Shown here: positions 7,242-13,785 of the stretch, one piece after another
How the letters are laid out: the number at the start of each line of letters is the position of its first letter
How positions within the stretch are numbered: position 1 is the stretch's first letter
Assembly (NCBI GenBank): GCA_910579585.1
Contig: CAJTVA010000017.1
Span: forward strand, 1-28,676
Direction of reading: 5' to 3'
From: an uncultured Christensenella sp.
GTDB taxonomy: Bacteria; Bacillota; Clostridia; Christensenellales; Borkfalkiaceae
DNA length: 28,676 nt
Made by a program: the position numbers and the translations under genes
The notes under the pieces: model-generated
Seen by the model: the letters and a program-made list of their open reading frames with translations, nothing else
What the model was told of the DNA's origin: nothing
The model's database searches: none

Positions 7242-7297
7242 CCGCCCCGCCACCCCGCCACCTGCACCGACCCCGCGATTCGCCCCCTCTCGTTTGA
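7242..7297. other. C-rich (plus) / G-rich (minus) spacer
   Basis: This stretch between cls and the yfcE promoter is strongly strand-asymmetric. On the minus strand it carries several runs of two to five Gs (for example GGGGTGGCGGGGCGG), so a G-quadruplex is possible. No gene and no clear terminator for cls are seen. Confidence 0.4.
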
Positions 7298-7326
7298 TTG
7301 ACTGCGCCGCCCCGCCGTGATATAAT
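7298..7326 (+). promoter_or_regulatory. Promoter of the yfcE-like gene, leaderless
   Basis: TTGACT (7298-7303), 17 bp, TATAAT (7321-7326), then six Ts and the ATG at 7333. The geometry is identical to that of the dtxR promoter, with six bases between the -10 box and ATG, so transcription should begin at or beside the start codon. Confidence 0.78.
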
Positions 7327-7332
7327 TTTTTT

Positions 7333-7860
7333 ATGAAACTTTTGATTGCCTCGGATATACACGGCTCGGCGAAATACTGCAAGTTACTTTTAGATGAATA
7401 CAAAAAATCGGGTGCGGAGAAGCTCGTTCTTCTCGGCGATATCCTCTATCACGGGCCCAGAAACCCCCTGCCCGAAAATTACGCACCGCAGGAAGTTGCG
7501 AAAATGCTCGGCGAAATAAAAGAGCATATCCTCTGCGTGCGCGGTAACTGCGACTCCGAAGTAGACCAGATGGTTCTGCCCTTCCCCGTCACCCCGGACT
7601 ATGCTTTGGTTTTCGCGGACGGAATAAGAATTTATCTTTCGCACGGCCACAGAGAGGTACCGCCCCTTTCGGACGGCGACGTGTATCTGACAGGGCACAC
7701 GCACGTTCCTTTAAAAGAGAATTGCGGTTATATCCACCTAAACCCAGGCTCGGTTTCGTTGCCGAAGGAGGGCAGCGCGCACGGCTATATCCTGTATGAT
7801 GACGGGCGCTTCTTATTCAAAGATTTAAACGGCAATGTCTACGACGAAATAAAAGTATAA
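7333..7860 (+). CDS. yfcE: YfcE/MJ0936-type metallophosphoesterase
   Basis: A 175-residue calcineurin-like phosphodiesterase with all metal-binding motifs: D8-x-H10 (SDIHG), GD36, GNCD (71-74), H104 with H106 (SHGH), and GHTH (121-124), followed by NPGS as in YfcE. Members hydrolyse small phosphodiesters in vitro; the natural substrate is unsettled. It has its own promoter and a strong terminator, so it is a single-gene unit. Confidence 0.92.
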   Translation: MKLLIASDIHGSAKYCKLLLDEYKKSGAEKLVLLGDILYHGPRNPLPENYAPQEVAKMLGEIKEHILCVRGNCDSEVDQMVLPFPVTPDYALVFADGIRIYLSHGHREVPPLSDGDVYLTGHTHVPLKENCGYIHLNPGSVSLPKEGSAHGYILYDDGRFLFKDLNGNVYDEIKV

Positions 7861-7893
7861 AAAAATTCCTCCGCAAAACGCGGAGGAATTTTT
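7861..7893. terminator. Bidirectional terminator between yfcE and the small membrane protein
   Basis: AAATTCCTCCGC (7863-7874) pairs with GCGGAGGAATTT (7880-7891) around a five-base loop. A T-run follows on both strands, and convergent genes end on either side. Confidence 0.9.
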
Positions 7894-7902
7894 CGCTGTT
7901 TG

Positions 7903-8127
7903 TTAGATAGGCAAAATGCGCAGAATGTGCTTGCTGAAAATCATAAGTATAAGGTCGCACAACCAAATGATGTTGAAACCGAAGAAAATACGAATGATTG
8001 CCGCAACGATTTTACCGTCCTGAATTCTGGTGATAATTCCGCAAAGCCAAGAGGTAATGGGGATTATAGCCAAAATCAAGCTTACAAGATACGCAAGACC
8101 AAAATAATCGCCTTTTTTAGATGCCAT
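7903..8127 (-). CDS. Small two-helix membrane protein, unknown function
   Basis: A 74-residue protein: short KKGDYFG start, a hydrophobic helix (about 10-34), a short loop with RIQDGK, a second helix (about 40-63), and a KHILRIL end. The ATG at 8127 has a good AAAGGAGA site nine bases upstream. I do not recognise a named family. It is a single-gene unit with its own promoter, lying between yfcE and the ribosomal cluster. Confidence 0.8.
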   Translation of the reverse strand: MASKKGDYFGLAYLVSLILAIIPITSWLCGIITRIQDGKIVAAIIRIFFGFNIIWLCDLILMIFSKHILRILPI

Positions 8128-8163
8128 TTTACAAATCTCCTTTAAGATGTTTTTACTAGATAT

Positions 8164-8191
8164 ATTATATCATATATGCGAAATATGTCAA
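8164..8191 (-). promoter_or_regulatory. Promoter of the small membrane protein gene
   Basis: Minus strand TTGACA (8191-8186), 16 bp, TATAAT (8169-8164), with a leader of about 30 bases that contains AAAGGAGA. Confidence 0.75.
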
Positions 8192-8232
8192 CAAATATAC
8201 GTAAATTTTTGATTTTGACCGCAAATACGACA

Positions 8233-8265
8233 AAAAACCCCGCGCTTTCCCTGCGCGGGGTTTTT
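8233..8265 (-). terminator. Terminator at the end of the ribosomal supercluster
   Basis: AAAAACCCCGCGC (8233-8245) pairs with GCGCGGGGTTTTT (8253-8265). The GC-rich stem with a T-run on the minus strand lies just after the rplQ stop. Confidence 0.92.
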
Positions 8266-8267
8266 AA

Positions 8268-8774
8268 TTAAATAAGTTCGATAATTGCTTCTTCCGCACC
8301 GTCGCCGCGACGTTCGCCGAGAAGATAAATTCTCGTGTATCCGCCGCCCTGACCGAGTTCTTCCGCACGCTGTGCGTACTTGGGCGCGATTTCGTTGAAA
8401 AGCTTTTCCATCAAGGGGTGCTGAATATCAGCCGTTCTCGCCTTGAAGTCCGATTTCTTTTCATTGAAAGGCTTTACTTCCTGCAAGTCGTAAAGTTTAC
8501 CGATAAGCCGACGGCGAACCGCAAGCTTTTTAGGGCTGTCCTTTACGTTCTTGGTTGTAATTTCCTTGCCTTTCTTATCCGTCGTCTTTACTTCGAATTC
8601 GACGTTATCGTCGTAAACGGAAATCGCCTTGGTGATTATTTTTTCAACGTAAGGCTGTAACTGTTTCGCCTTTGCCTTGGTGGTGGTGATTTTGCCGTGC
8701 CACAAAAGCTCGGACGCCTGATTTCTTAAAAGAGCCTGTCTTTGCTCTGCCGTTCTTCCCAATTTGCCGGGCAT
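8268..8774 (-). CDS. rplQ: 50S ribosomal protein L17, long form
   Basis: A 168-residue L17, against about 115-130 in E. coli and Bacillus. The conserved start (KLGRT-x2-QR-x-A-L-L-R) and the C-terminal block GGGYTRIYLLGERRGDGAEEAIIEL are intact. The extra residues lie in the middle (about 53-118), including a charged KTTDKKGKEITTKN stretch; long L17s of this kind occur in other Clostridia to my knowledge. It is the last gene of the cluster, 3 bp after rpoA. Confidence 0.97.
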   Translation of the reverse strand: MPGKLGRTAEQRQALLRNQASELLWHGKITTTKAKAKQLQPYVEKIITKAISVYDDNVEFEVKTTDKKGKEITTKNVKDSPKKLAVRRRLIGKLYDLQEVKPFNEKKSDFKARTADIQHPLMEKLFNEIAPKYAQRAEELGQGGGYTRIYLLGERRGDGAEEAIIELI

Positions 8775-8777
8775 AAC

Positions 8778-9731
8778 TTAATCCTCCTTGTTTGACAGTG
8801 AAAGTCCGTATGATTCGAGCTTTAAAATGACCTCGTCCAAAGACTTCCTGCCAAGGTTCCTCACCTTTAACATTTCGTCTTCGGTCTTTCTCGTTAAATC
8901 TTCCACCGTGTGTATGTTTGCGCGCTTTAAGCAGTTGTAGGAACGGACGGAAAGGTCCATATCCTCGATTGCCATAGCAAGAATTTTCGCCTGTTTGTCG
9001 TCCTCGTTCTTAACGAGAATGTCAAGCCCCTTAATCGTATCCGACAAATCGACGAACAGTGAAATATGGTCCTGCATAATTTTCGCCGCAAGGGAAACTA
9101 TTTCTTTCGCGCTGAACGCGCCGTTCGTCCATACTTCCAAAGTCAGCTTGTCGTAGTCGGTATTCTGTCCTACGCGGGTATTTTCGACTGCGTAGTTTAC
9201 CTTTTTTACGGGCGTATAGATACTGTCGACGGGGATATAGTCCAAAAGCTCGGTTCTGGTGTGGTCCGCGCCCTTATAGCCGCGGCCTCTGCCGATAGTG
9301 ATTTCCATATCGATTTTGCCGCCCGCGTCGACGTAACATATGTGTTGGTCGCCGTTGATAATTTCTATTTCCGCATCGTCCGAGATGTCGCTTGCCTTAA
9401 CTTCGCAGGGGCCTTCCTTGTAAAGATGAACGACCTTTACGTAACCGGGGTCGGTTACAGTGGTCTTAATCGCAAGGGTCTTGATGTTGAGGATAATTTC
9501 GGTTACGTCCTCTTTTACGCCCGCAATGGCAGAGAATTCGTGCTTGACGCTGCCGTCTAAAAATCTTATGCCCTGTGCCGCCGCCCCGGGGAGTGCCGAC
9601 AAAAGTATTCTTCTAAGGCAGTTGCCTATGGTAAGACCGAAACCCTTTTCGAGAGGTTCAACTACTACTTTCGCATAGGACTGGTCCTCGCTTTCGTTAA
9701 CCTCGATTTTGGGCATATCAATTTCGATCAT
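8778..9731 (-). CDS. rpoA: RNA polymerase alpha subunit
   Basis: A 317-residue alpha subunit. The N-terminal assembly domain includes FGLTIGNCLRRILLSALPGAA, and the C-terminal alpha-CTD contains VRSYNCLKRANIHTVEDL and RNLGRKSLDEV, which contact UP elements and activators. The ATG at 9731 follows AAAGGAGGAG. It lies between rpsD and rplQ, the standard alpha-operon order. Confidence 0.99.
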   Translation of the reverse strand: MIEIDMPKIEVNESEDQSYAKVVVEPLEKGFGLTIGNCLRRILLSALPGAAAQGIRFLDGSVKHEFSAIAGVKEDVTEIILNIKTLAIKTTVTDPGYVKVVHLYKEGPCEVKASDISDDAEIEIINGDQHICYVDAGGKIDMEITIGRGRGYKGADHTRTELLDYIPVDSIYTPVKKVNYAVENTRVGQNTDYDKLTLEVWTNGAFSAKEIVSLAAKIMQDHISLFVDLSDTIKGLDILVKNEDDKQAKILAMAIEDMDLSVRSYNCLKRANIHTVEDLTRKTEDEMLKVRNLGRKSLDEVILKLESYGLSLSNKED

Positions 9732-9757
9732 AAAACTCCTCCTTTATTTTCCGTCAA

Positions 9758-10387
9758 TTACTTGGAGTACAGCTCGACAATCATATGCTCCGCAATCTGA
9801 CTGTCAATATCTTCTCTTCCGGGCAACGCCAAAATCTTTCCCTGTAATTTTTCGTTATCGAATTCAAGCCATTTGGGGGTATTGCCGCCCTTTGCCGACT
9901 TGATGTTTTCGAAGTATTTGTTAGAATTTTTGCTTTCCTTAACGGTTACGACGTCGCCGACCTTGACGATATAAGAAGGAATATTTACCTTCTTGCCGTT
10001 GACAAGGAAGTGACCGTGGTTGACAAGCTGTCTTGCCTGTCCGCGCGAAACGCCTACGCCCATACGGTAGATTACGTTATCGAGCCTACGCTCCAAAAGC
10101 GAGAGCATATTTTCACCGGTTATGCCCTTCATTCTGTCCGCTTTTTCGTAGCAAGCGCGGAACTGACCTTCCTGAACGCCGTAAATTCTCTTTACCTTCT
10201 GCTTTTCACGAAGCTGTTTGCCGTATTCGGAAACTTTCTTTCTTGCAGCGGCAAGTCCGTGCGCGCCGGGCGCTACGGGTCTTTTTTCAAACGGGCATTT
10301 GCCGTTATAACATTTATCGCCTTTCAAAAACAGCTTTCCGCCCTCTCTTCTGCAAAGGCGGCATTTAGCCTCTCTGTAAGTTGCCAT
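9758..10387 (-). CDS. rpsD: 30S ribosomal protein S4, zinc-binding form
   Basis: A 209-residue primary 16S binder. N-terminal cysteines C9, C12, C26 and C31 form the zinc site of the C+ type. The S4 RNA-binding domain is clear (ERRLDNVIYRMG, SRGQARQLVNHGHFLVNG). S4 represses its own operon in E. coli and Bacillus through a leader RNA; no such structure is evident in the short rpsK-rpsD spacer here. Confidence 0.98.
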   Translation of the reverse strand: MATYREAKCRLCRREGGKLFLKGDKCYNGKCPFEKRPVAPGAHGLAAARKKVSEYGKQLREKQKVKRIYGVQEGQFRACYEKADRMKGITGENMLSLLERRLDNVIYRMGVGVSRGQARQLVNHGHFLVNGKKVNIPSYIVKVGDVVTVKESKNSNKYFENIKSAKGGNTPKWLEFDNEKLQGKILALPGREDIDSQIAEHMIVELYSK

Positions 10388-10405
10388 ATTTTATCTGCCT
10401 CCTTT

Positions 10406-10804
10406 TTAAACTCTGCGACGCTTAGGCGGTCTGCAACCGTTGTGGGGGATGGGGGAAACGTCGGAAATAAGCGTGATTTCCACGTCGCACGCGCCGATTG
10501 CACGTATAGCCGACTCTCTGCCCGCACCGGGGCCCTTAACGTAAACTTCCGCCGAGCGGAGTCCGTGTTCCTTCGCGGCCTTTACAGCCGTTTCGGTTGC
10601 CTGCTGAGCTGCGAACGGGGTGCCCTTCCTCGAACCCTTGAAGCCGAGACTGCCCGCCGAACACCAGCTTATTACGTTACCCTGCGTATCCGTAACGGTA
10701 ACGAGCGTGTTGTTGAAAGAGGACTGAATATGCACCTGCCCTCTGTCTATTTTTTTAAGCTCTCTACGCTTTCTCGTAGTTACCTGCTTTTTCTGTGCTG
10801 CCAT
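10406..10804 (-). CDS. rpsK: 30S ribosomal protein S11
   Basis: A 132-residue platform protein with family blocks IQSSFNNTLVTVTD, GFKGSRKGTPFAAQ and the C-terminal PHNGCRPPKRRRV. The ATG lies five bases after the rpsM stop with only a weak ribosome site, so its translation is likely coupled to rpsM. Confidence 0.98.
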   Translation of the reverse strand: MAAQKKQVTTRKRRELKKIDRGQVHIQSSFNNTLVTVTDTQGNVISWCSAGSLGFKGSRKGTPFAAQQATETAVKAAKEHGLRSAEVYVKGPGAGRESAIRAIGACDVEITLISDVSPIPHNGCRPPKRRRV

Positions 10805-10809
10805 AGTTA

Positions 10810-11184
10810 TTACTTAGCCCCCTTCTTCTTAGCTACCGTGCGGCGGGGACCTTTACGGGTCCTTGCGTTGGTTTTCGTGGACTGTCCGCGAACGGGCAAG
10901 CCCTTTCTGTGGCGGATACCGCGATAGCAGCCTATTTCCATAAGGCGTTTAATATTCAGCGATACTTCGGTACGAAGCTCGCCCTCAACCCTTATATTGT
11001 GGTCGATATATTCTCTTAATTTCGAAACGGTCTGCTCGTCCAAATCCTTAACGCGCGTGTTGGGGTCTACGCCCGTTGCGGCAAGAATTTTCTGCGAGGT
11101 TTTAAGACCGATACCGTAGATATAGGTGAGTCCTATTTCAACTCTCTTCTCTCTGGGTAAATCTACACCGGCAATACGTGCCAT
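10810..11184 (-). CDS. rpsM: 30S ribosomal protein S13
   Basis: A 124-residue head protein that touches the P-site tRNA and forms subunit bridges. It begins MARIAGVDLPREKRVEIGLTYI and ends in a basic tail (GPRRTVAKKKGAK). An AAGGAAGG site lies about 12 bases upstream. It is the first gene after a 447-bp spacer holding a separate promoter, so here the alpha operon starts with rpsM instead of being a simple continuation from infA. Confidence 0.98.
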   Translation of the reverse strand: MARIAGVDLPREKRVEIGLTYIYGIGLKTSQKILAATGVDPNTRVKDLDEQTVSKLREYIDHNIRVEGELRTEVSLNIKRLMEIGCYRGIRHRKGLPVRGQSTKTNARTRKGPRRTVAKKKGAK

Positions 11185-11240
11185 TTTGACTTAATTCCTT
11201 CCTTATTTTATTTTTGTGAATGTATATAAACCGCACTAAA

Positions 11241-11272
11241 TCTCCGCGTCGTCTTTGGAATGTGAGCGGAGA
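11241..11272 (-). promoter_or_regulatory. Hairpin in the rpsM leader
   Basis: Arms TCTCCGC (11241-11247) and GCGGAGA (11266-11272) would form a stem in the roughly 120-base leader between the rpsM promoter and start. It could take part in S4- or S13-type autoregulation, but I see no match to a known leader fold. Confidence 0.35.
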
Positions 11273-11309
11273 ATTTAATCGGGATTGTTTTTTACAGTAA
11301 AGCTTTGGT

Positions 11310-11338
11310 ATTATACCATAAATTTTGTTATTTTGCAA
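11310..11338 (-). promoter_or_regulatory. Internal promoter for rpsM-rpsK-rpsD-rpoA-rplQ
   Basis: Minus strand TTGCAA (11338-11333), a 17-bp spacer and TATAAT (11315-11310). The start would be near 11303, giving a leader of about 120 bases ahead of rpsM. Confidence 0.75.
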
Positions 11339-11453
11339 TAATTTTAGGGCACTTTGCGCAAAGAATTGCGCCTTTATAATGAAAAACTGCCGTCTGAATA
11401 CAAAGACGAAGCCCCAGCCCGAAACTCAGAGAAACACGTTACCCTGATTCTCT

Positions 11454-11633
11454 AAAACGCAGAGATATGGTGTAATGTAAGGCGCGGTGATTTTTTATGA
11501 CGGGGAGCTTTCGTACCGAAGGCTGAAAGCCTTACTTGCGTAAGTGTCGCACCGAAGCCGAGGTTCCTTTAAGGAAACGGCTTACCCTAGAAAAATTGCC
11601 GCAACACAGCAGTGTGCCGTATATATGCGTTTT
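11454..11633 (-). repeat. Structured repeat family I, copy D (enlarged, after infA)
   Basis: A 180-bp element with perfect ends AAAACGCA (11454-11461) and TGCGTTTT (11626-11633). The next stem is ATATGG with CCGTAT, fully pairable with one G-U, replacing the AAGC/GCTT of other copies. The central hairpin CTTAC/GTAAG (11531-11544) is present. Extra hairpins explain the size: GCTTTC/GAAAGC (11508-11530) and TTCCTTTAAGGAA inside GCCG/CGGC. The right end supplies two bases of the infA TAA stop (11632-11634). A second fragment of an element start (GAAACTCAGAGAAACACG) lies at about 11421-11438. Confidence 0.75.
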
Positions 11634-11853
11634 AATTCTTTGACCGCCAGATAATGCGCCCTTTCGTCAAATCGTACGGACTAATCTCAAGCTTGACGTT
11701 GTCGCCCTCTATAATTCTGATATAGTTAAGGCGGAGTTTACCCGAAATGTACGCCGTAATGACGTGCCCGTTTGTAAGTTTGACTTTGAAATTTGCGTTG
11801 GGCAGGCACTCTATTACCTTGCCTTCCGTTTCTATAACGTCGTCCTTTGACAT
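11632..11853 (-). CDS. infA: Translation initiation factor IF-1
   Basis: A 73-residue OB-fold protein that binds the 30S A site during initiation. It has the typical blocks VIETEGKVIECLPNA, FKVKLTNGH and SPYDLTKGRI. The ATG at 11853 follows AAGGAG. It lies downstream of rpmJ, the reverse of the usual infA-rpmJ order. Confidence 0.98.
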   Translation of the reverse strand: MSKDDVIETEGKVIECLPNANFKVKLTNGHVITAYISGKLRLNYIRIIEGDNVKLEISPYDLTKGRIIWRSKN

Positions 11854-11862
11854 TATAACTCC

Positions 11863-11979
11863 TTAACCCTGACGCTGTTTGTGGCTCTTGTTCTTGGAAC
11901 AGATAACCATAACTTTGCCGTTTCTTTTTATTACCTTGCACTTGTCGCACATAGGTTTTACAGAAGGTCTAACTTTCAT
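11863..11979 (-). CDS. rpmJ: 50S ribosomal protein L36, zinc-binding form
   Basis: A 38-codon gene beginning MKVRPSVKPMCDKCKVIKR and ending SHKQRQG. Zinc ligands are C11, C14, C27 and H33, with one more residue between C27 and the histidine than in the usual 37-residue L36. AAAGGAG lies upstream. It sits between the KOW protein and infA. Confidence 0.96.
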   Translation of the reverse strand: MKVRPSVKPMCDKCKVIKRNGKVMVICSKNKSHKQRQG

Positions 11980-12001
11980 AATTGTCTCCTTTAAACGTAA
12001 A

Positions 12002-12316
12002 TTACGCTTTTATGTTTTCTTCACCGGCGGTTTCGTCGGGTTTAGGGAAATTGTAATTTTTAAGCGCAGAGTATATTTCCGTGTCGAAAACCTGCTTGCC
12101 CTCGATAAGCTTTAAAGCAATCGTTTCCGCCTTGTCGGGCAACAGATAAAGATGCTTCAAATTCTTCTTTTTTGGCGTAGCAAGCTTTTTGAAGTTCCCG
12201 TCCGTCACGGCTATCAAACCGCCCGGCTCGGTACCGACAATCAGATAATACCTGCCCTTGTCTCTGCCCTGTTTGCTTTGGCATATGCCGCCCACGGCAG
12301 GGGTTGTCACTTTCAT
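12002..12316 (-). CDS. KOW-domain RNA-binding protein (L14e-like)
   Basis: A 104-residue protein with an N-terminal KOW-type motif (GICQSKQGRDKGRYYLIVG, about 10-28) like the small L14e-like proteins found between map and infA in Bacillus (ybzG) and other Firmicutes. Its start overlaps the map stop by four bases (ATGA), a sign of coupled translation. The role is unknown; nucleic-acid binding is inferred from the fold and location. Confidence 0.88.
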   Translation of the reverse strand: MKVTTPAVGGICQSKQGRDKGRYYLIVGTEPGGLIAVTDGNFKKLATPKKKNLKHLYLLPDKAETIALKLIEGKQVFDTEIYSALKNYNFPKPDETAGEENIKA

Positions 12317-13059
12317 AGCGTTAATATTTCTACTCCGTTTTCAGTGATAAGCACAGTGTTTTCGTAGTGCGCGGCGCATTTGCCGTCCGCGGTGGTAATC
12401 GTCCAACCGTCCTCACGGCTCTGCAATACCTTGTAAGTGCCCATCGTAATCATAGGCTCGATACAGATAGTCATTCCCGCGCGAAGCCGCATACCCGTGC
12501 CCCGCCTGCCGTAGTTCGGCACCGAGGGGTCCTCGTGCATACTTCTTCCTATACCGTGACCGGTAAGGGCGCGAACTACACCGTAGCCGTGGCTTTCGGC
12601 GTGGGTCTGGACCGCGTAACCTATATCGTACAAAGGCGTGCCCGAGCGCAAGCCCTCGATCGCCTTAAAAAAACATTCTTCGGTAACTTTGACAAGCCGT
12701 CTTTTCTCTTCGGAAACGTTGCCTATAAGAAAGGTTCTTGCGGCGTCGCCGTGAAAGCCGTTCTTTTCCGCAGTGATGTCCACACTTACGATGTCTCCGT
12801 CGAGAAGCACTCTGTCGCCGGGAATACCGTGCACGACTACTTCGTTTACTGATACGCACGAACTCGCGGGGTAGCCCTCGTAGCCTAGTTCAGAGGGATA
12901 TGCGCCGCAGGAAATTATATATTTATAGACGAGGTCGTCCACGTCCTTCGTGGTCATTCCCGCGCGGATATTCCTGCCGACGAAGTCGAGGGTATCCTTG
13001 ACTATGCGGCAGCTTTCGCGCATAAACGCAATTTCCTGTTCGTTTTTAATAGTAATCAT
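12313..13059 (-). CDS. map: Methionine aminopeptidase, type I
   Basis: A 248-residue enzyme that removes the initiator methionine. The dinuclear metal ligands are D94, D105, H168, E201 and E233 (VDITAEKNGFHGD, TGHGIG, IEPM, HYENT), and the substrate-contacting histidine is H77. There is no N-terminal zinc-finger or linker extension, as in type Ia enzymes. The ATG overlaps the adk stop (TAATG). Confidence 0.98.
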   Translation of the reverse strand: MITIKNEQEIAFMRESCRIVKDTLDFVGRNIRAGMTTKDVDDLVYKYIISCGAYPSELGYEGYPASSCVSVNEVVVHGIPGDRVLLDGDIVSVDITAEKNGFHGDAARTFLIGNVSEEKRRLVKVTEECFFKAIEGLRSGTPLYDIGYAVQTHAESHGYGVVRALTGHGIGRSMHEDPSVPNYGRRGTGMRLRAGMTICIEPMITMGTYKVLQSREDGWTITTADGKCAAHYENTVLITENGVEILTL

Positions 13060-13682
13060 TATCTATCTAAAATCGCGCATATTTGCACGAATACTTCGTC
13101 GGGGCTGCCCGCACCGCTTTTTACGCTTTTAAGCTTGCCCTGAGATTTATAGTATTCGATAAGGGGCGCCGTCTGCGATTTGTAAGTATCTAGGCGGGTT
13201 TTCACCGTTTCGGGGTTATCGTCCGCGCGCTGATACAATTCGCCGCCGCACTTTGCGCAAGTCGTTGCGCCGTTCAACGTGCTTATATGGTAGCTTTCGC
13301 CGCAAGCGCAGACGCGTCTACCGCAAATTCTGTCCATTAAAAGACTTTCGTCAACGTCGATATTCAGGCACAAATCGATTTTCGCGAACTTGTCAAGCTC
13401 CTGCGCCTGAAAAAGGTTGCGGGGAAATCCGTCGAGCATATATCCGCTTTTCGCGTCGTTCCAGGTAAGTCTGTCCTTGACTATGTCGCAGGTAACTTCG
13501 TCGGGAACAAGCTTGCCTGCGTCGATATACGACTTGGCAAGTTTTCCTATTTCCGTTCCGCCCTTGATGTTTGCGCGGAAAATATCGCCCGTGGAAATAT
13601 GAAGAAGTTTGTACTTTTCTTCGATTTTACTTGCCTGCGTGCCTTTGCCCGCACCAGGCGCACCGAGTAGAATGATATTCAT
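13059..13682 (-). CDS. adk: Adenylate kinase with zinc-type LID
   Basis: A 207-residue enzyme interconverting ATP plus AMP with two ADP. It has a P-loop GAPGAGKGT (7-15), the AMP-site DGFPR (84-88) and a Gram-positive-type LID with four cysteines: C125, C127, C142 and C145. The first pair is spaced C-x-C (RRVCACGESYH), not the usual C-x2-C, a one-residue deletion in the zinc knuckle. It lies in the standard secY-adk-map order. Confidence 0.97.
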   Translation of the reverse strand: MNIILLGAPGAGKGTQASKIEEKYKLLHISTGDIFRANIKGGTEIGKLAKSYIDAGKLVPDEVTCDIVKDRLTWNDAKSGYMLDGFPRNLFQAQELDKFAKIDLCLNIDVDESLLMDRICGRRVCACGESYHISTLNGATTCAKCGGELYQRADDNPETVKTRLDTYKSQTAPLIEYYKSQGKLKSVKSGAGSPDEVFVQICAILDR

Positions 13683-13731
13683 AAGCGCTCCGCTTGACCT
13701 CGCAATTCAATTTTACTGCCCTGCCCGTCTG

Positions 13732-13782
13732 AACCTCAGAGAAACAAGCACGACGTAGCATAACGAAGTTTATATGTGTTTT
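13732..13782 (-). repeat. Structured repeat family I, truncated copy E (after secY)
   Basis: About 51 bp keep only the two ends of the family: CCTCAGAGAAACAAGCACGACG joined to AACGAAGTTTATATGTGTTTT. The middle and central hairpin are missing, as expected of an internal deletion. It ends 3 bp before the secY stop. Confidence 0.5.
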
Positions 13783-13785
13783 ATC

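Noticed and set aside
10010..10927. 305-residue plus-strand open frame across rpsD and rpsK
   Set aside because: It spans two confirmed ribosomal genes and their spacer on the opposite strand, with no family features.
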